This document shows positions 24,921 through 34,550 of a stretch of DNA of 64,000 nucleotides, piece after piece (the first letter of the stretch is position 1; each line of letters starts with the position of its first letter). A model generated the notes under the pieces. It was not told the origin of the DNA. It searched no databases and saw only the letters and a program-made list of their open reading frames with translations. Source of the stretch: Scytonema hofmannii PCC 7110 (lineage in GTDB: Bacteria; Cyanobacteriota; Cyanobacteriia; Cyanobacteriales; Nostocaceae); NCBI RefSeq assembly GCF_000346485.2, contig NZ_KQ976354.1, positions 6,757,269 to 6,821,268 of the forward strand, in the 5' to 3' direction. The position numbers and the translations under genes are program-made.

Positions 24921-26543
24921 ATGAATACTGCGGTGACTCTACCAACACAACAAGCGCCTCAAACAGAAGAATCTTTGAGGCAAATCAATCGCCAAATCAT
25001 TGTAATTCTAGACTTCGGTTCTCAATATTCCGAACTGATTGCTCGTAGAATTCGTGAAACACAGGTTTATTCAGAAGTTCTTTCCTATCGCACCACAGCG
25101 GAAGCATTACTTCAACTCAATCCCAAGGGAATCATCCTTTCTGGTGGTCCAAAGTCAGTGTATGACAATGGTGCTCCCCATTGCGATCCAGAAATATGGA
25201 ATTTAGGAATTCCTATTTTAGGTGTGTGCTACGGCATGCAACTCATGGTGCAACAAATGGGCGGAGAAGTGGCAAAGGCTGACCGGGGGGAGTATGGAAA
25301 AGCCTCTCTATATATAGACGATCCGACGGACTTGTTCACTAACGTCGAAGATGGCACAACTATGTGGATGAGCCATGGTGACTCAGTCATCAATATGCCA
25401 CCTGGGTTTGAAGTGCTGGCACATACAGAAAATACCCCTTGTGCAGCTGTTGCCGAGCACAACAAAAAACTCTACGGGGTTCAATTTCATCCAGAAGTTG
25501 TTCATTCTATTGGTGGTCTAGCTTTAATTCGTAACTTTGTATACCACATTTGCGAGTGCGAACCAACTTGGACGACTGCTGCTTTTGTGGAAGACTCAAT
25601 TCGAGAAATTCGCGCCAAAGTTGGCGATAAACGCGTACTGCTAGCACTTTCTGGAGGAGTCGATTCTTCTACTTTGGCATTTTTATTACACAAAGCCATT
25701 GGTGACCAGTTGACTTGTGTTTTTATTGACCAAGGCTTTATGCGAAAGTTAGAACCTGAAAGGTTAATAAAACTGTTCCGAGAGCAGTTTCACATCCCTG
25801 TAGAATACGTCAAAGCCAGAGAGCGTTTCCTTTCCGCACTGGCTGGTGTTACAGACCCAGAAGAAAAGCGTCGTATTATCGGACACGAGTTTATCCGTGC
25901 ATTTGAGGAAACCTCAAAAACCCTCGGTCCATTTGATTATTTGGCACAAGGAACCCTCTACCCAGACGTGATTGAATCTGCTGATACCAATGTTGACCCG
26001 CAAACTGGGGAGCGAGTTGCAGTGAAAATCAAGAGCCACCACAACGTTGGGGGATTGCCTAAAGATTTACGATTTAAACTGGTGGAACCCCTAAGAAAGC
26101 TTTTCAAGGATGAAGTCCGTAAAGTCGGACGTGCCATCGGTTTGCCAGAAGAGATCGTACAACGGCATCCTTTCCCTGGACCTGGTTTGGCAATTCGCAT
26201 CTTGGGTGAAGTCACTGCCGAGCGCTTAAATATTTTACGAGATGCCGATTTAATTGTCCGTCAAGAAGTTAACCAACGTGGGTTGTATCACGATTACTGG
26301 CAAGCTTTTGCTGTGCTTCTGCCAATTCGTAGTGTAGGTGTCATGGGCGATCGACGTACCTATGCCTATCCCATCGTTTTACGGATTGTACAGAGTGAAG
26401 ATGGTATGACCGCAGACTGGGCGCGTGTCCCTTACGATGTTCTGGAAGTGATTTCCAACCGAATTGTGAATGAGGTAAAAGGCGTTAACCGCGTCGTTTA
26501 CGATATTACCTCCAAGCCACCTGGAACTATCGAGTGGGAATAA
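24921..26543 (+). CDS. guaA: GMP synthase (glutamine-hydrolysing)
   Basis: 540 residues from ATG 24921 ([11 protein letters not shown]), chosen because the in-frame GTG at 24846 adds 25 non-conserved residues. It converts XMP to GMP with glutamine and ATP. The class I glutaminase domain has [11 protein letters not shown] (nucleophile Cys) and GVQFHPEV (His-x-Glu). The ATP-pyrophosphatase domain has [12 protein letters not shown]. The C-terminal dimerisation domain ends in [16 protein letters not shown]. Complete, monocistronic, ends in a (GACCAGT)n array. Confidence 0.97.
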   Translation: MNTAVTLPTQQAPQTEESLRQINRQIIVILDFGSQYSELIARRIRETQVYSEVLSYRTTAEALLQLNPKGIILSGGPKSVYDNGAPHCDPEIWNLGIPILGVCYGMQLMVQQMGGEVAKADRGEYGKASLYIDDPTDLFTNVEDGTTMWMSHGDSVINMPPGFEVLAHTENTPCAAVAEHNKKLYGVQFHPEVVHSIGGLALIRNFVYHICECEPTWTTAAFVEDSIREIRAKVGDKRVLLALSGGVDSSTLAFLLHKAIGDQLTCVFIDQGFMRKLEPERLIKLFREQFHIPVEYVKARERFLSALAGVTDPEEKRRIIGHEFIRAFEETSKTLGPFDYLAQGTLYPDVIESADTNVDPQTGERVAVKIKSHHNVGGLPKDLRFKLVEPLRKLFKDEVRKVGRAIGLPEEIVQRHPFPGPGLAIRILGEVTAERLNILRDADLIVRQEVNQRGLYHDYWQAFAVLLPIRSVGVMGDRRTYAYPIVLRIVQSEDGMTADWARVPYDVLEVISNRIVNEVKGVNRVVYDITSKPPGTIEWE

Positions 26544-26546
26544 AAT

Positions 26547-26613
26547 CAGTGACCAGTGACCAGTGATCAGTGATCAGTGACCAGTGACCAGTGACCAGTG
26601 ACCAGTGACCAGT
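26547..26613 (+). repeat. short tandem repeat (GACCAGT/GATCAGT)n, about nine units
   Basis: Seven-bp units fill the gap between the convergent guaA and CDF transporter genes, ending two bases before the CDF stop codon. Confidence 0.9.
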
Positions 26614-26614
26614 A

Positions 26615-27502
26615 TCAAAAAGTAATATGACTGGATTTATAGGTGGGCGGTTCAACGTGAATGAGAATCCTAACAGGATGGAAACGTTCCTCCAACCGCC
26701 TTTCTACTTCTTCTGTAATTTGATGAGCAGTTTCTACGTCTGGTGCATCTACTATTAGGTGCATCTCAATGAAGCTCTGACGACCTAAAACACCCCGAGA
26801 AGCAATATCGTGGCAGTTGATGACACCCGGAACAGAAACTGCGATCGCATGAATGGCTTCCGGTGCGATGGCTATTTGGTCAACAAGCCAAGGCAAATTC
26901 TCTTTTAAAACCGTCCAGCCACTCCAAAAAACCAACAACGCTACAGGGAAAGCTAAAGCCACATCTAGCCATTGAACGCCCAACCATACACCAATTAACC
27001 CACCAATTACAGAAATTGTCACCCAAATGTCACTCATAGTATGCTTGGCATCAGCAATCAGAATTGGGCTACCAACTCTCTGTCCCACACCACGTTCGTA
27101 AAAGGCTACAAAAATATTGACTCCTAAAACTATCAACAATATCCATAATTCTGGTGGTGAGATTCTCACCATCTGACCGCCATTGATAATTCGTTCGACG
27201 GCTCCTTGGAGAATTTCAAAACAGGCTATCCCTAAAAAAGCAGAAATCCCTAATGCTCCCACTGCTTCAAATTTTTGGTGTCCGTAAGGATGCTCGCGAT
27301 CGGGTTTTGGCGAAGAGAACTGACTAGCAATTAACCCTAAAATATTGTTGGCACTATCAGTTACACTATGTAAGGCATCAGCTTGTAAGCTCAGGGAACC
27401 TGTCAAATATCCCACGACAGCTTTCAATGCCATAACAAATATGTTTAGCAATAAAGTGATAATTAAAACTTTTTGTATTGCACCCCTATTATCGTAAGTC
27501 AT
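26615..27502 (-). CDS. cation diffusion facilitator (CDF) metal efflux transporter
   Basis: 295 residues. Six membrane helices are followed by a cytosolic C-terminal domain. The metal site motifs are LQADALHSVTDSANN in helix 2 and LIADAKHTMSDIW in helix 5 (two H-x-x-x-D pairs), with HPYGHQKFE after helix 2. The cytosolic ferredoxin-like domain ends in RILIHVEPP. The protein exchanges protons for divalent cations, probably Zn, Co, Fe or Mn; H-x-x-x-D pairs on both helices leave the exact metal open. No metal-responsive regulator is adjacent. Confidence 0.93.
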   Translation of the reverse strand: MTYDNRGAIQKVLIITLLLNIFVMALKAVVGYLTGSLSLQADALHSVTDSANNILGLIASQFSSPKPDREHPYGHQKFEAVGALGISAFLGIACFEILQGAVERIINGGQMVRISPPELWILLIVLGVNIFVAFYERGVGQRVGSPILIADAKHTMSDIWVTISVIGGLIGVWLGVQWLDVALAFPVALLVFWSGWTVLKENLPWLVDQIAIAPEAIHAIAVSVPGVINCHDIASRGVLGRQSFIEMHLIVDAPDVETAHQITEEVERRLEERFHPVRILIHVEPPTYKSSHITF

Positions 27503-27638
27503 AAAATCAGTATTGACATATTATGTTCTATAATTTACATCGTAAAACTTGCAACATCCAAAGAATGTTGCAAACCCTTACGAATTTAAGGTTAAATCCC
27601 GGTAATATGAATTATTTAGACGTTTTGATAGAAAACTT

Positions 27639-27983
27639 ATGTCCGGAACTCATTTAACACTGAATCTAGTTGAAGGTTCTGTTGCTTTTAATTTTTCACC
27701 TGAAGCAGCACGGGAACTCAAGGCAACCCTTGACCAGTTGATGCACAGTCTGAAAGCAGTGTCTGCTAAAACTGGGTCTGGTAGTGGCAAACCTACCCCA
27801 CAATCTCCCATGGAATATCGATATACAGGAGAAGTGTTTCTGGAAATTTTTTGTAATCCTAATATTTGGCCCACTCCCTTCGCTGCTAAAGTTTTGTTAA
27901 CTCTCCGTGACCTTAATATTCGCTTAACAACAGAAGCTGAACTGACACGAGTCATCGAAGACGTTAATCAGTATTTAGAGTGA
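27639..27983 (+). CDS. conserved small protein of unknown function
   Basis: 114 residues, soluble. SGTHLTLNLVEGSVAFNFSP leads to a helix (ARELKATLDQLMHSLKA), a Ser/Gly/Pro-rich linker and a second half with YRYTGEVFLEIFCNPNIWPT and AAKVLLTLRDLNIRLTTEAE. I do not recognise the family. It has no signal peptide and no obvious catalytic motif. It stands alone with a GTGAGGGA repeat directly after the stop. Confidence 0.6.
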   Translation: MSGTHLTLNLVEGSVAFNFSPEAARELKATLDQLMHSLKAVSAKTGSGSGKPTPQSPMEYRYTGEVFLEIFCNPNIWPTPFAAKVLLTLRDLNIRLTTEAELTRVIEDVNQYLE

Positions 27984-28076
27984 GGGAGTGAGGGAGTGAG
28001 GGAGTGAGGGAAAAAATGACAAATGACAACTAACAACTAACCACTAACAACTAACAACTAACAACTAACAACTAAC
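27981..28076 (+). repeat. tandem repeats (TGAGGGAG)n and (CTAACAA)n
   Basis: Four 8-bp TGAGGGAG units are followed, after a short gap, by about seven CTAACAA/CTAACCA units. Confidence 0.85.
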
Positions 28077-28087
28077 CAAAAAGTAAT

Positions 28088-28146
28088 TACACCCGATGCA
28101 GCCACGCTTCAAATACTAAAGCTAAAAAGGGCTGCAAACGGGTGTA
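28088..28146. other. hairpin-forming segment TACACCCG..TGCAGCC / GGCTGCA..CGGGTGTA
   Basis: The two arms pair over about 15 positions with small internal bulges and a 26-base loop. A second hairpin (GGAATAT-CTTA-ATATTCC) follows near 28195-28213. No coding potential is seen in 28077-28332. This could be a structured RNA or a terminator region. Confidence 0.35.
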
Positions 28147-28332
28147 TTTCAGGGAATTTTCTTAAAAGTTAGTGCATATGTATTGAGCAGATCTGGAATA
28201 TCTTAATATTCCGGATTGTTGTGGGTTGATGATGTAGTAAAGAATGTCCTTCAACATAAAGATGAAGTCTGTTTCCATCAAAATCCCAGATCCGAAATCA
28301 GTTCCTAATCCATACATCAAAGCGAATATTGA

Positions 28333-28569
28333 TTAGTCGTTTTCCCATTGTTCGCGACCAATCAGATCGGCAATGCGATCGCGTAATAAAAAATCACACT
28401 TTTCCAATTCGCATTCAATGCAGACCCACTCTCTAGCTGGAATGTATTGGCACAGGGTGTAGATTGGCTGCTGTCTGCTAACCAACCCCCTTTGAACTAA
28501 CCGCCGTGCTTCCTCTTGTATCACGTCTAAAGAATAGTAACTGATAGAAGGCACCGTATTCACACTCAT
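28333..28569 (-). CDS. DUF4327-type small protein
   Basis: 78 residues from ATG 28569 (MSVNTVPSISYYSLDVIQEE); the longer frame from 28626 adds a non-conserved N-terminus. It then reads LVSRQQPIYTLCQYIPAREW and CIECELEKCDFLLRDRIADL, the pattern of a short cyanobacterial family of unknown role. Two Cys in VCIECELEKC could bind metal. Monocistronic. Confidence 0.75.
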   Translation of the reverse strand: MSVNTVPSISYYSLDVIQEEARRLVQRGLVSRQQPIYTLCQYIPAREWVCIECELEKCDFLLRDRIADLIGREQWEND

Positions 28570-29639
28570 GATTTTTTGCTCACAGATTAACACGTAAGTA
28601 GTATTCCCAAAATTTGTTAGGAACAAACATCACCGGAAAAAGAAGACTAGTTGCTACAGTTTTGTAGTTTTATATACGGAACTATTTTCATTTTGACGCT
28701 ACATATCCTCAAATTATATGAAGAAATGTTACAATTGTCAAAGAACTCTGACATTTCCTGAAGTTTTCGTACATACAAAGTCAATATGGTAGTGCATTTG
28801 TCTAATACAGGTTGGATAAACCATAAAATTACAAGAAGAACGGTAGAGGGCAGCTATGCTGAAGGGAAGATGTGGAATTTTTGGAAAGAGATAAGTACGG
28901 GCATTCTCTGCCATGGGGTTTAATGCCCACCCCCTTTTAGGGGATGAAAAAGGTAAGGAACTTGAGGTAAAACCTTTTTCCATGTGCGGAGGGGGTACTT
29001 CTGCTCTGGACGCTTGTATCTTCTGCCTTCGATACATACTCAACAAAGTACACAAGGTACTATCTCTAGTCTTTTGTCTCTGTTTGCCAGAAAATCTGCT
29101 TGGAACAATTGCCGGGATAGAGAGTATAAACTGTTGCGAAACACAAAGGCTACCCTACAACACAAAGATTCATTAGTCATGAGTTATTAATAATTTCTTA
29201 AGCAAAATTGTTCCGACTTTGGTAGCTTGAGTAACTCGTCGAATAAATTGACACAAATTTGCATTTACTGCCATAGGAGATATTTGCCTCCAAATTAGCA
29301 ATGGCTTGAGTTTAGCAGTCAAGGATCTAAGTTTCATGTTCCATTTGAGATAGGTCTAATTACCCTGGGGCGGTGTCGAGAATTTGTCAAAGTTCTGTTG
29401 CCTTATATGACTTTTATGAGTGTCTCTGATTCGGGAGTAGGGGTAAGAAGTTTTCATTCCCTTGTTGTAGGCGCTGGTGCTCTTAACGGTTAACTATCAA
29501 TATATCTTATGTGTTTCACTCCTTTGTTTTAAAATTTATATATAGATACATTCAAACAGACGCGAGGCGATCGCGTCTGTAAAATGTTTGGCTAATATAC
29601 CAGAAGTTGATTGTTGTTCACGTTACTTAATCTTCTAGA
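28570..29639. other. gene-poor region with hairpins
   Basis: About 1.07 kb without a convincing gene. The open frames here (for example 28738-29055 and 28913-29176, on opposite strands) have low-quality composition. A minus-strand mini-ORF of 33 codons at 29173-29274 (MAVNANLCQFIRRVTQATKV...) has GGAG only 17 bases upstream and is doubtful. CCCCCTTTTAGGGG at about 28931 is a short hairpin. The region may carry a non-coding RNA. Confidence 0.4.
29556..29580 (-). terminator. candidate terminator hairpin after rbfA
   Basis: ACAGACGCG and CGCGTCTGT form a perfect 9-bp stem with a 7-base loop, 60 bases past the rbfA stop. On the minus strand only a short TTTGAATG follows, so intrinsic termination would be weak. 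Confidence 0.45.
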
Positions 29640-30038
29640 TTAAGATTCTTTATCTTTATCGTCATTGTCTTCCTCGTCGGGCTTCCGCTCTTCCTGTAAT
29701 CGGTTTAAAAGTGACAGGACTTTAGTACCACGTTCTATAGAACGATCTTCAATAAAGACCACCTCTGGCGTGCGGCGCAGGCGAACTCTTGCACCTAGTT
29801 CGCTGCGGACGTAACCTGTCGCCGACTTTAACCCTGCCATTGTTTCTGCTTTGGCCTCCTCCGAGCCATATATACTAACGTAGATTTTGGCGTGCTGCAA
29901 ATCACCAGAAACATCAACGTCAGTGACACTTACCATTCCTGTACCCACACGGTCATCCTTAATACCGTTGAGCAGCATTTGGCTAACTTCCCGTTTTATC
30001 AATTCAGCAACTCGGGAAACACGGCGATCTGTAGCCAT
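29640..30038 (-). CDS. rbfA: ribosome-binding factor A
   Basis: 132 residues. It binds the 30S subunit and helps 16S rRNA maturation and cold adaptation. The KH-type core [40 protein letters not shown] and [19 protein letters not shown] is complete. The C-terminal tail after residue 115 is strongly acidic ([14 protein letters not shown]). The start ATG at 30038 has GGAGATAA upstream. It lies 56 bases after the DUF751-type gene and is probably co-transcribed with it, an arrangement seen in other cyanobacteria. Confidence 0.95.
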   Translation of the reverse strand: MATDRRVSRVAELIKREVSQMLLNGIKDDRVGTGMVSVTDVDVSGDLQHAKIYVSIYGSEEAKAETMAGLKSATGYVRSELGARVRLRRTPEVVFIEDRSIERGTKVLSLLNRLQEERKPDEEDNDDKDKES

Positions 30039-30094
30039 AACAATTTATCTCCTCACAAGAGGTTGTAATGATGAAAATGTCTCCAAACTTCAGA

Positions 30095-30301
30095 CTAAAC
30101 TGCGCTCAAGCCCAGCATTGCACGCAAAGTCAGAGTGATGAAGACGAGAGTACCTCCCAACAATCCCAAAAGTGCGACTAGGGTCACTGGGCGTTTAAAC
30201 AACGGGAGCAAAGGCGAAAATGCATTTAACACTACCCCTAAGAGAATAGTCACTAAGTAACGAGGATATCTAAAGACGTTTTCCCAAAATCCTTTAAACA
30301 T
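30095..30301 (-). CDS. DUF751/Ycf33-like small membrane protein
   Basis: 68 residues with two hydrophobic segments: FKGFWENVFRYPRYLVTILL and PVTLVALLGLLGGTLVFITL, ending LRAMLGL. This matches the DUF751 family related to plastid Ycf33, of unknown function and predicted to sit in the thylakoid or cytoplasmic membrane. It is the promoter-proximal gene of the rbfA pair. Confidence 0.8.
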   Translation of the reverse strand: MFKGFWENVFRYPRYLVTILLGVVLNAFSPLLPLFKRPVTLVALLGLLGGTLVFITLTLRAMLGLSAV

Positions 30302-30886
30302 TTGAATTTAGATGGTTTTGATATCAGCTGTATGTTGATTTCTATTTGTAATTTTATCTTAAAACAGTGACCAGTGACTAGTGTCCAGCGTCCAGTGACC
30401 AGTGACCAGTGTCCAGCGTCCAGTGTCCAGTGAATTTTTATTGCCCTCTCTACACTCCTTAAAGTTTATGAATCATTTGGGATTTCTAGATTTTTTAATT
30501 ATGAGTTATTTGAAGATGATTTTATATAATTTTCTGATTTTAATAAAACTTGTGTTTTTATCTACTTAATTTTTAGCGACAATTTGATAATTCTTTAAAT
30601 TTGCTTGCTTCCCTTTAAACCCCCGCTTCCTAATTTGACTTTTTCTCATTGAGAGTCGAAATTATACTATTTTGAAAAAAGAATAGGAAAGATATTGGGT
30701 AAAATTAAGTCTTAACAAAGCCGTCTTAATCCCAAATCCAAAATCTAAAATTCAAAATCAATAATCGTAGGATTTGCGGGGGAAAATAGAGAAGATTAAA
30801 AAACAGATAAAAGGTATAATAAACATTGAAACAGAAATAAATTGGTTAATATTGCGTTCAGAGAGTAGATGCAAATAACCATGACT
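30302..30886. other. gene-free region with a (GACCAGT/GTCCAGC) tandem array at 30365-30432
   Basis: About nine 7-bp units of CAGTGAC, CAGTGTC and CAGCGTC variants are followed by AT-rich DNA. An AAATCCAAAATCTAAAATTC tract occurs near 30735-30758, another common cyanobacterial repeat. No gene or clear terminator is visible. Confidence 0.6.
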
Positions 30887-32107
30887 TTAACTGGGCTGGA
30901 TTTCAGTGTTTCCGTTACGAATATCCCATGCAAGTTCTAATAGTTGAGTCCAACGCTTTTGTAGTTGTTTGGGTGTACATTTAACAGCTTTAGCGATCGC
31001 TTGGTCGCTTTGCTTTTCAGCTTTTAGGTCTAGTATTTGACGTTGCTGTTCGGTGAGTTGACTTAAAAATATATCCCACTGTTGAGAAGTTAAACCCAAC
31101 TTTTGCTCTAACCCAGCACCTAGCCATTGGTGTACCAATTGCCAGTGGTGTTGTTTGGCGAATTTTTCCACATGATATTTAAAACGCTGTTGTAAATAAT
31201 CTCTTTGGCGACTGGTAAGACCGAGAATTTGATCGATTTCTGGGGCGGAAAAATCTTGTAATTTTAGTGTTAGGTAATCTACACAGTCAGATTGTCCTTG
31301 CGATTCTAAGTATTTTACCAGTTCCGAAATGACGCGATCGCGTTCGGATTCTTCAGCAGGATCGAAGTTTGGTTGTGCAATCATTTGAGAACGCACTTGT
31401 TGAACTGCTGAATTGCGTTGGTAAGATTCGGAATCCTCAGTCTTACCAGACTCAACCGCTCTTTCAATATCAACTGTTGTTTCTTGGGGTAGACGGCGAG
31501 CAAAACCTTGAGCACGCAGTATGACAAGCTGTTGGTTTGCACCACCAGGTAAGTTAATGCGGCGTTTGGCATACTGTTCGGTAAACGCCATGTATTCTGC
31601 GAGTTCCAATTGAGTCCGAGGTGTGTAATCTTCAGCTAATTCGTTTTCCCGTCGGAAAGCCTTAATAGCTTCCAAATAAAATGCTTGCAGGAAGTCTTCA
31701 ATTAGGTTGTAACGAGCATCAAATCCTAAATCGGAGTTAGGTGTAGCAACGTGACGATAAACCATAGCGCCCAGTTGACTGTGTAATTCCACCCGACCTT
31801 TTTTTGAACCTAACTGATAGTAATGCAGGCATTTTTGTAACCGATGTCTAGCTAAAGTGACTAACCATGACTTAATTTCCCCGGACGTTTTAATGCGAGA
31901 ACTTTTATCACAAATCCGTTCTACCTCTCGGGCTATGCGCTTTGCTACGGCTTCCATACACTCAAGTGATGTTTTCACCTCAGCTTGCATTTCCTGACAC
32001 AACATTTGCACTAAGGCATCTGTACTGATAGTTTGAGATTGTTCGGTAGAAGCTTCGCGATCGAAATCTGGTGTTGGGGTAGGTAGATTGGCGAGGTTTG
32101 CTTTCAT
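30887..32107 (-). CDS. hetZ: HetZ-family heterocyst differentiation protein
   Basis: 406 residues from ATG 32107; an upstream TTG start at 32143 is less likely. HetZ acts with HetR and PatU early in heterocyst differentiation. The protein shows the HetZ layout: a helical region with RIAREVERICDKSSRIKTSG and WLVTLARHRLQKCLHYYQLG, then ELHSQLGAMVYRHV, ELAEYMAFTEQYAKRRINLP and a C-terminal sigma-like region (QILGLTSRQRDYLQQRFKYH). No patU gene lies next to it, so it may be HetZ proper or a HetZ-related paralogue. A candidate HetR-type site lies 234 bases upstream. Confidence 0.75.
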   Translation of the reverse strand: MKANLANLPTPTPDFDREASTEQSQTISTDALVQMLCQEMQAEVKTSLECMEAVAKRIAREVERICDKSSRIKTSGEIKSWLVTLARHRLQKCLHYYQLGSKKGRVELHSQLGAMVYRHVATPNSDLGFDARYNLIEDFLQAFYLEAIKAFRRENELAEDYTPRTQLELAEYMAFTEQYAKRRINLPGGANQQLVILRAQGFARRLPQETTVDIERAVESGKTEDSESYQRNSAVQQVRSQMIAQPNFDPAEESERDRVISELVKYLESQGQSDCVDYLTLKLQDFSAPEIDQILGLTSRQRDYLQQRFKYHVEKFAKQHHWQLVHQWLGAGLEQKLGLTSQQWDIFLSQLTEQQRQILDLKAEKQSDQAIAKAVKCTPKQLQKRWTQLLELAWDIRNGNTEIQPS

Positions 32108-32340
32108 GATGTTTCTGGGAGTGGTATAGCACCGTAAGGACAAATCATAAACAGCACTGACGTGTCAAGCTTCTACTGACGAATAACTTACATATTCTTC
32201 ATATGTCAAGAACCGCCATCAGCACTGCTTACATATATGACTGTAGAGAATCCGGAAAAGTTACAGGGATTGCATTGTGTCGCTTTTTTCACAAGCCACC
32301 AGATAGTCAGTGGGTCACGATTACCTGCCACAACGTCAAA

Positions 32341-32355
32341 ATGGTTCTAACCCTT
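32341..32355 (-). promoter_or_regulatory. candidate HetR-type binding site upstream of hetZ
   Basis: ATGGTTCTAACCCTT matches 12 of 15 bases of the HetR recognition core as I remember it from hetP (AGGGGTCTAACCCCT), including the central TCTAACCC. It lies 234 bases before the hetZ start, and HetR is known to activate hetZ in Anabaena. The palindrome is imperfect, so this is only a candidate. Confidence 0.3.
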
Positions 32356-32483
32356 ACTATATAGGGCTTTCTACCTGGTTGAGTTATTTGCACTTTCAGC
32401 TTAACTAGTATGACAATCGTAAAACTGGAGCGCTGAACCAACGGGCATCCGAAATCATCAGATGAAGTAGTGATGTATCAATC

Positions 32484-33146
32484 TTATACTAGCGTTGCTG
32501 CTTTTTCCCAACCCAAACCAAGCCTAGTCAGAACTGCTTGTTCTCCTGTCAAGTCCAAAATGGTAGAGACTTCATACGTGGGTTCCTCGCCAGTATCCAC
32601 AATCACATCTACCAATTTGTCCAAGCGATCAAACATTTCCACACGAGAGAGAAAAGGGTCTGTTTTTACCTCAAGCAACTCATCATCTACATCATCATCT
32701 GGAGGTACGTGGGCTGAAGTGGAAATAATTGGGTTTTCTAACGCCGTTAACAGTGCCAAGCAGACGGTGTGATTTGGTACTCTAATTCCAGTTGTTTTCC
32801 GTTTCGGATTTTGTACCAGCCTCGGTACTAACTTAGTTGCAGGTAGCAAAAACGTATACGGACCAGGAATGAGACGCTTCATAATTCGGTAGGCCGTGTC
32901 TTTTACGAAAGCATACGTAGTGACATTTGAGAGAGAGGGACATAGAAATGTCAGCGGTTTATCATTTGCTAACTGTTTAATTTGCCGCACTCGCTCCACT
33001 GCCGACTTAACATTTAAATCACATCCAATCGCATAAACCGTGTCAGTAGGATAAAGCATCACTGCGCCGCGTCGCAATTCTGCTTGTATCTCTTCTATTC
33101 GTCGAGATTGCGGATTATCAGGATGAACTTGAAAAATTTTTGCCAT
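32484..33146 (-). CDS. YrdC/TsaC-YciO family protein (threonylcarbamoyl-AMP synthase-like)
   Basis: 220 residues. The YrdC fold is clear: MLYPTDTVYAIGCDLN, RVRQIKQLANDKPLTFLCPS and KRLIPGPYTFLLPAT, then TTGIRVPNHTVCLALL and PIISTSAH. The K-x-R...S-x-N motif of true TsaC is only partly kept (the R-x-K-x-x-x-x-K/S-S region reads RQIKQLANDKPL), so this may be a YciO paralogue. TsaC makes the threonylcarbamoyl-adenylate used for the t6A37 tRNA base. An acidic insert (PPDDDVDDELLEVKTD) follows the core. Divergent from larC across a repeat tract. Confidence 0.85.
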   Translation of the reverse strand: MAKIFQVHPDNPQSRRIEEIQAELRRGAVMLYPTDTVYAIGCDLNVKSAVERVRQIKQLANDKPLTFLCPSLSNVTTYAFVKDTAYRIMKRLIPGPYTFLLPATKLVPRLVQNPKRKTTGIRVPNHTVCLALLTALENPIISTSAHVPPDDDVDDELLEVKTDPFLSRVEMFDRLDKLVDVIVDTGEEPTYEVSTILDLTGEQAVLTRLGLGWEKAATLV

Positions 33147-33158
33147 AAGAGATAAATA

Positions 33159-33231
33159 ACGGTTAGTGGTTGGTGGTTGGTGGTTAGTGGTACTTTTTAA
33201 CTACTAACCACTAACAACTAACCACTAACTA
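33159..33231. repeat. mirror-arranged tandem repeats forming an inverted repeat
   Basis: GGTTAGTGGTTGGTGGTTGG on the left and CTAACCACTAACAACTAACC on the right are reverse-complement 7-bp arrays around ACTTTTTAAC. They fill the divergent promoter region and end one base before the larC ATG. Confidence 0.8.
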
Positions 33232-34488
33232 ATGACGAAAATTGCTTATTTTCAGTGTCCTACAGGTATTTCAGGGGATATGTGCCTGGGTAGCTTAGTC
33301 AGCCTGGGTGTTCCTTTAGAGTACTTAACTGAAAACCTAAACAAGTTGGGAATTGAGCGCGAGTACCAGATCGAGGCAGAACTAGTTCTCCGTAATAGTC
33401 AACAGGCTACTAAAGTTCATGTGAACTTAGTAAACCACCATCACCACCATGACTCCCAACACAGCCACCATCACGGACGCCACTTACCTGAAATCCGTGA
33501 GATGATTTTGAAAGCTGAGTTACCATCACGCGCTAAAGCGTGGAGTTTGGCAGTATTTCAACAATTGGCAGTCGCAGAAGGGTTAGTGCATGGCGTTCCT
33601 CCCGAAAAAGTCCATTTCCATGAAGTAGGTGCAATAGATGCAATTGTAGATATTGTTGGCACTTGTTTGGGACTAGATTGGCTGAAAATCGAAAGCACTG
33701 AAAAAGAATTGCCTTTCCTATACTGTTCGCCCCAACCAGTAGGCGGGGGAAGTGTTAAGGCGGCGCACGGTCAGATGGCAGTGCCGGTACCAGCAGTATT
33801 GAAATTGTGGGAAATGCGCGGTTGTCCAGTGTATAGCAACGGTATTGAACGGGAACTAGTGACACCAACTGGAGCTGCAATTGTCACAACCCTTGCAGTC
33901 AACTTTGGCTCACCACCCCCAATGACCATCAAACAAGTAGGATTGGGAGCAGGTTCTATAAATTTACCAATACCAAATATTTTACGCTTGTGGTTGGGCG
34001 AGGCAAACGTTACCCATAGTCCAAGTTTAGAAACGATCGCAATTCTGGAAACCCAAATAGACGACTTGAACCCGCAAGCTATTGGCTACTTATTTGAGGC
34101 ATTATTTGCTGCTGGTGCAGTAGATGTTTTTACTCAACCCATTGGAATGAAAAAATCCCGTCCGGGAATTTTGCTAACCGTTATTTGCCATCCAGAGAGT
34201 TTACCTAATTGTGAAGCGATTTTGTTTCGTGAAACCACAACTCTAGGAATTCGCCGTTCTACTCAACAGCGTGCCATTCTCTCACGAGAAATTCAACAAG
34301 TAGAGATTGAATATGGTGTAGTAAGTGTTAAAGTCGCATGGACGGGTCAGGAAAAAGACAAAGCCATTTCTAACGTCCAACCAGAATACGAAGACTGTGC
34401 AGAATTAGCCAGAAAGCATAATATTTCCTGGCGGGAAATTCATCGACTAGCTTTAAGCCAGTGGTATACTCAACATAAAAACCAGTAG
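33232..34488 (+). CDS. larC: nickel-pincer cofactor biosynthesis protein LarC
   Basis: 418 residues. LarC inserts nickel into the pyridinium-dithiocarboxylate cofactor used by lactate racemase-type enzymes. The start KIAYFQCPTGISGDMCLG and the VHFHEVGAIDAIVDIVG and ELVTPTGAAIVTTLA motifs define the family. A His-rich loop (HHHHHDSQHSHHHGRH, about residues 68-83) is a likely metal-loading segment. The C-terminal part has DDLNPQAIGYLFEALFAAGA. larA, larB and larE are not in the window. The ATG directly follows a tandem repeat, and no ribosome binding site is visible. Confidence 0.93.
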   Translation: MTKIAYFQCPTGISGDMCLGSLVSLGVPLEYLTENLNKLGIEREYQIEAELVLRNSQQATKVHVNLVNHHHHHDSQHSHHHGRHLPEIREMILKAELPSRAKAWSLAVFQQLAVAEGLVHGVPPEKVHFHEVGAIDAIVDIVGTCLGLDWLKIESTEKELPFLYCSPQPVGGGSVKAAHGQMAVPVPAVLKLWEMRGCPVYSNGIERELVTPTGAAIVTTLAVNFGSPPPMTIKQVGLGAGSINLPIPNILRLWLGEANVTHSPSLETIAILETQIDDLNPQAIGYLFEALFAAGAVDVFTQPIGMKKSRPGILLTVICHPESLPNCEAILFRETTTLGIRRSTQQRAILSREIQQVEIEYGVVSVKVAWTGQEKDKAISNVQPEYEDCAELARKHNISWREIHRLALSQWYTQHKNQ

Positions 34489-34517
34489 AGACTTATGTTT
34501 CTTCATAACACATCTCT

Positions 34518-34549
34518 ACTGGTCACTGGTCACTGGTCACTGGTCACTG
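34518..34549 (+). repeat. short tandem repeat (GGTCACT)n
   Basis: Four units between the convergent larC and lipoprotein genes. Confidence 0.9.
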
Positions 34550-34550
34550 T

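Noticed and set aside
28738-29176. Overlapping open frames on both strands
   Set aside because: Neither has a ribosome binding site, recognisable domain or sensible composition. Left as gene-free.
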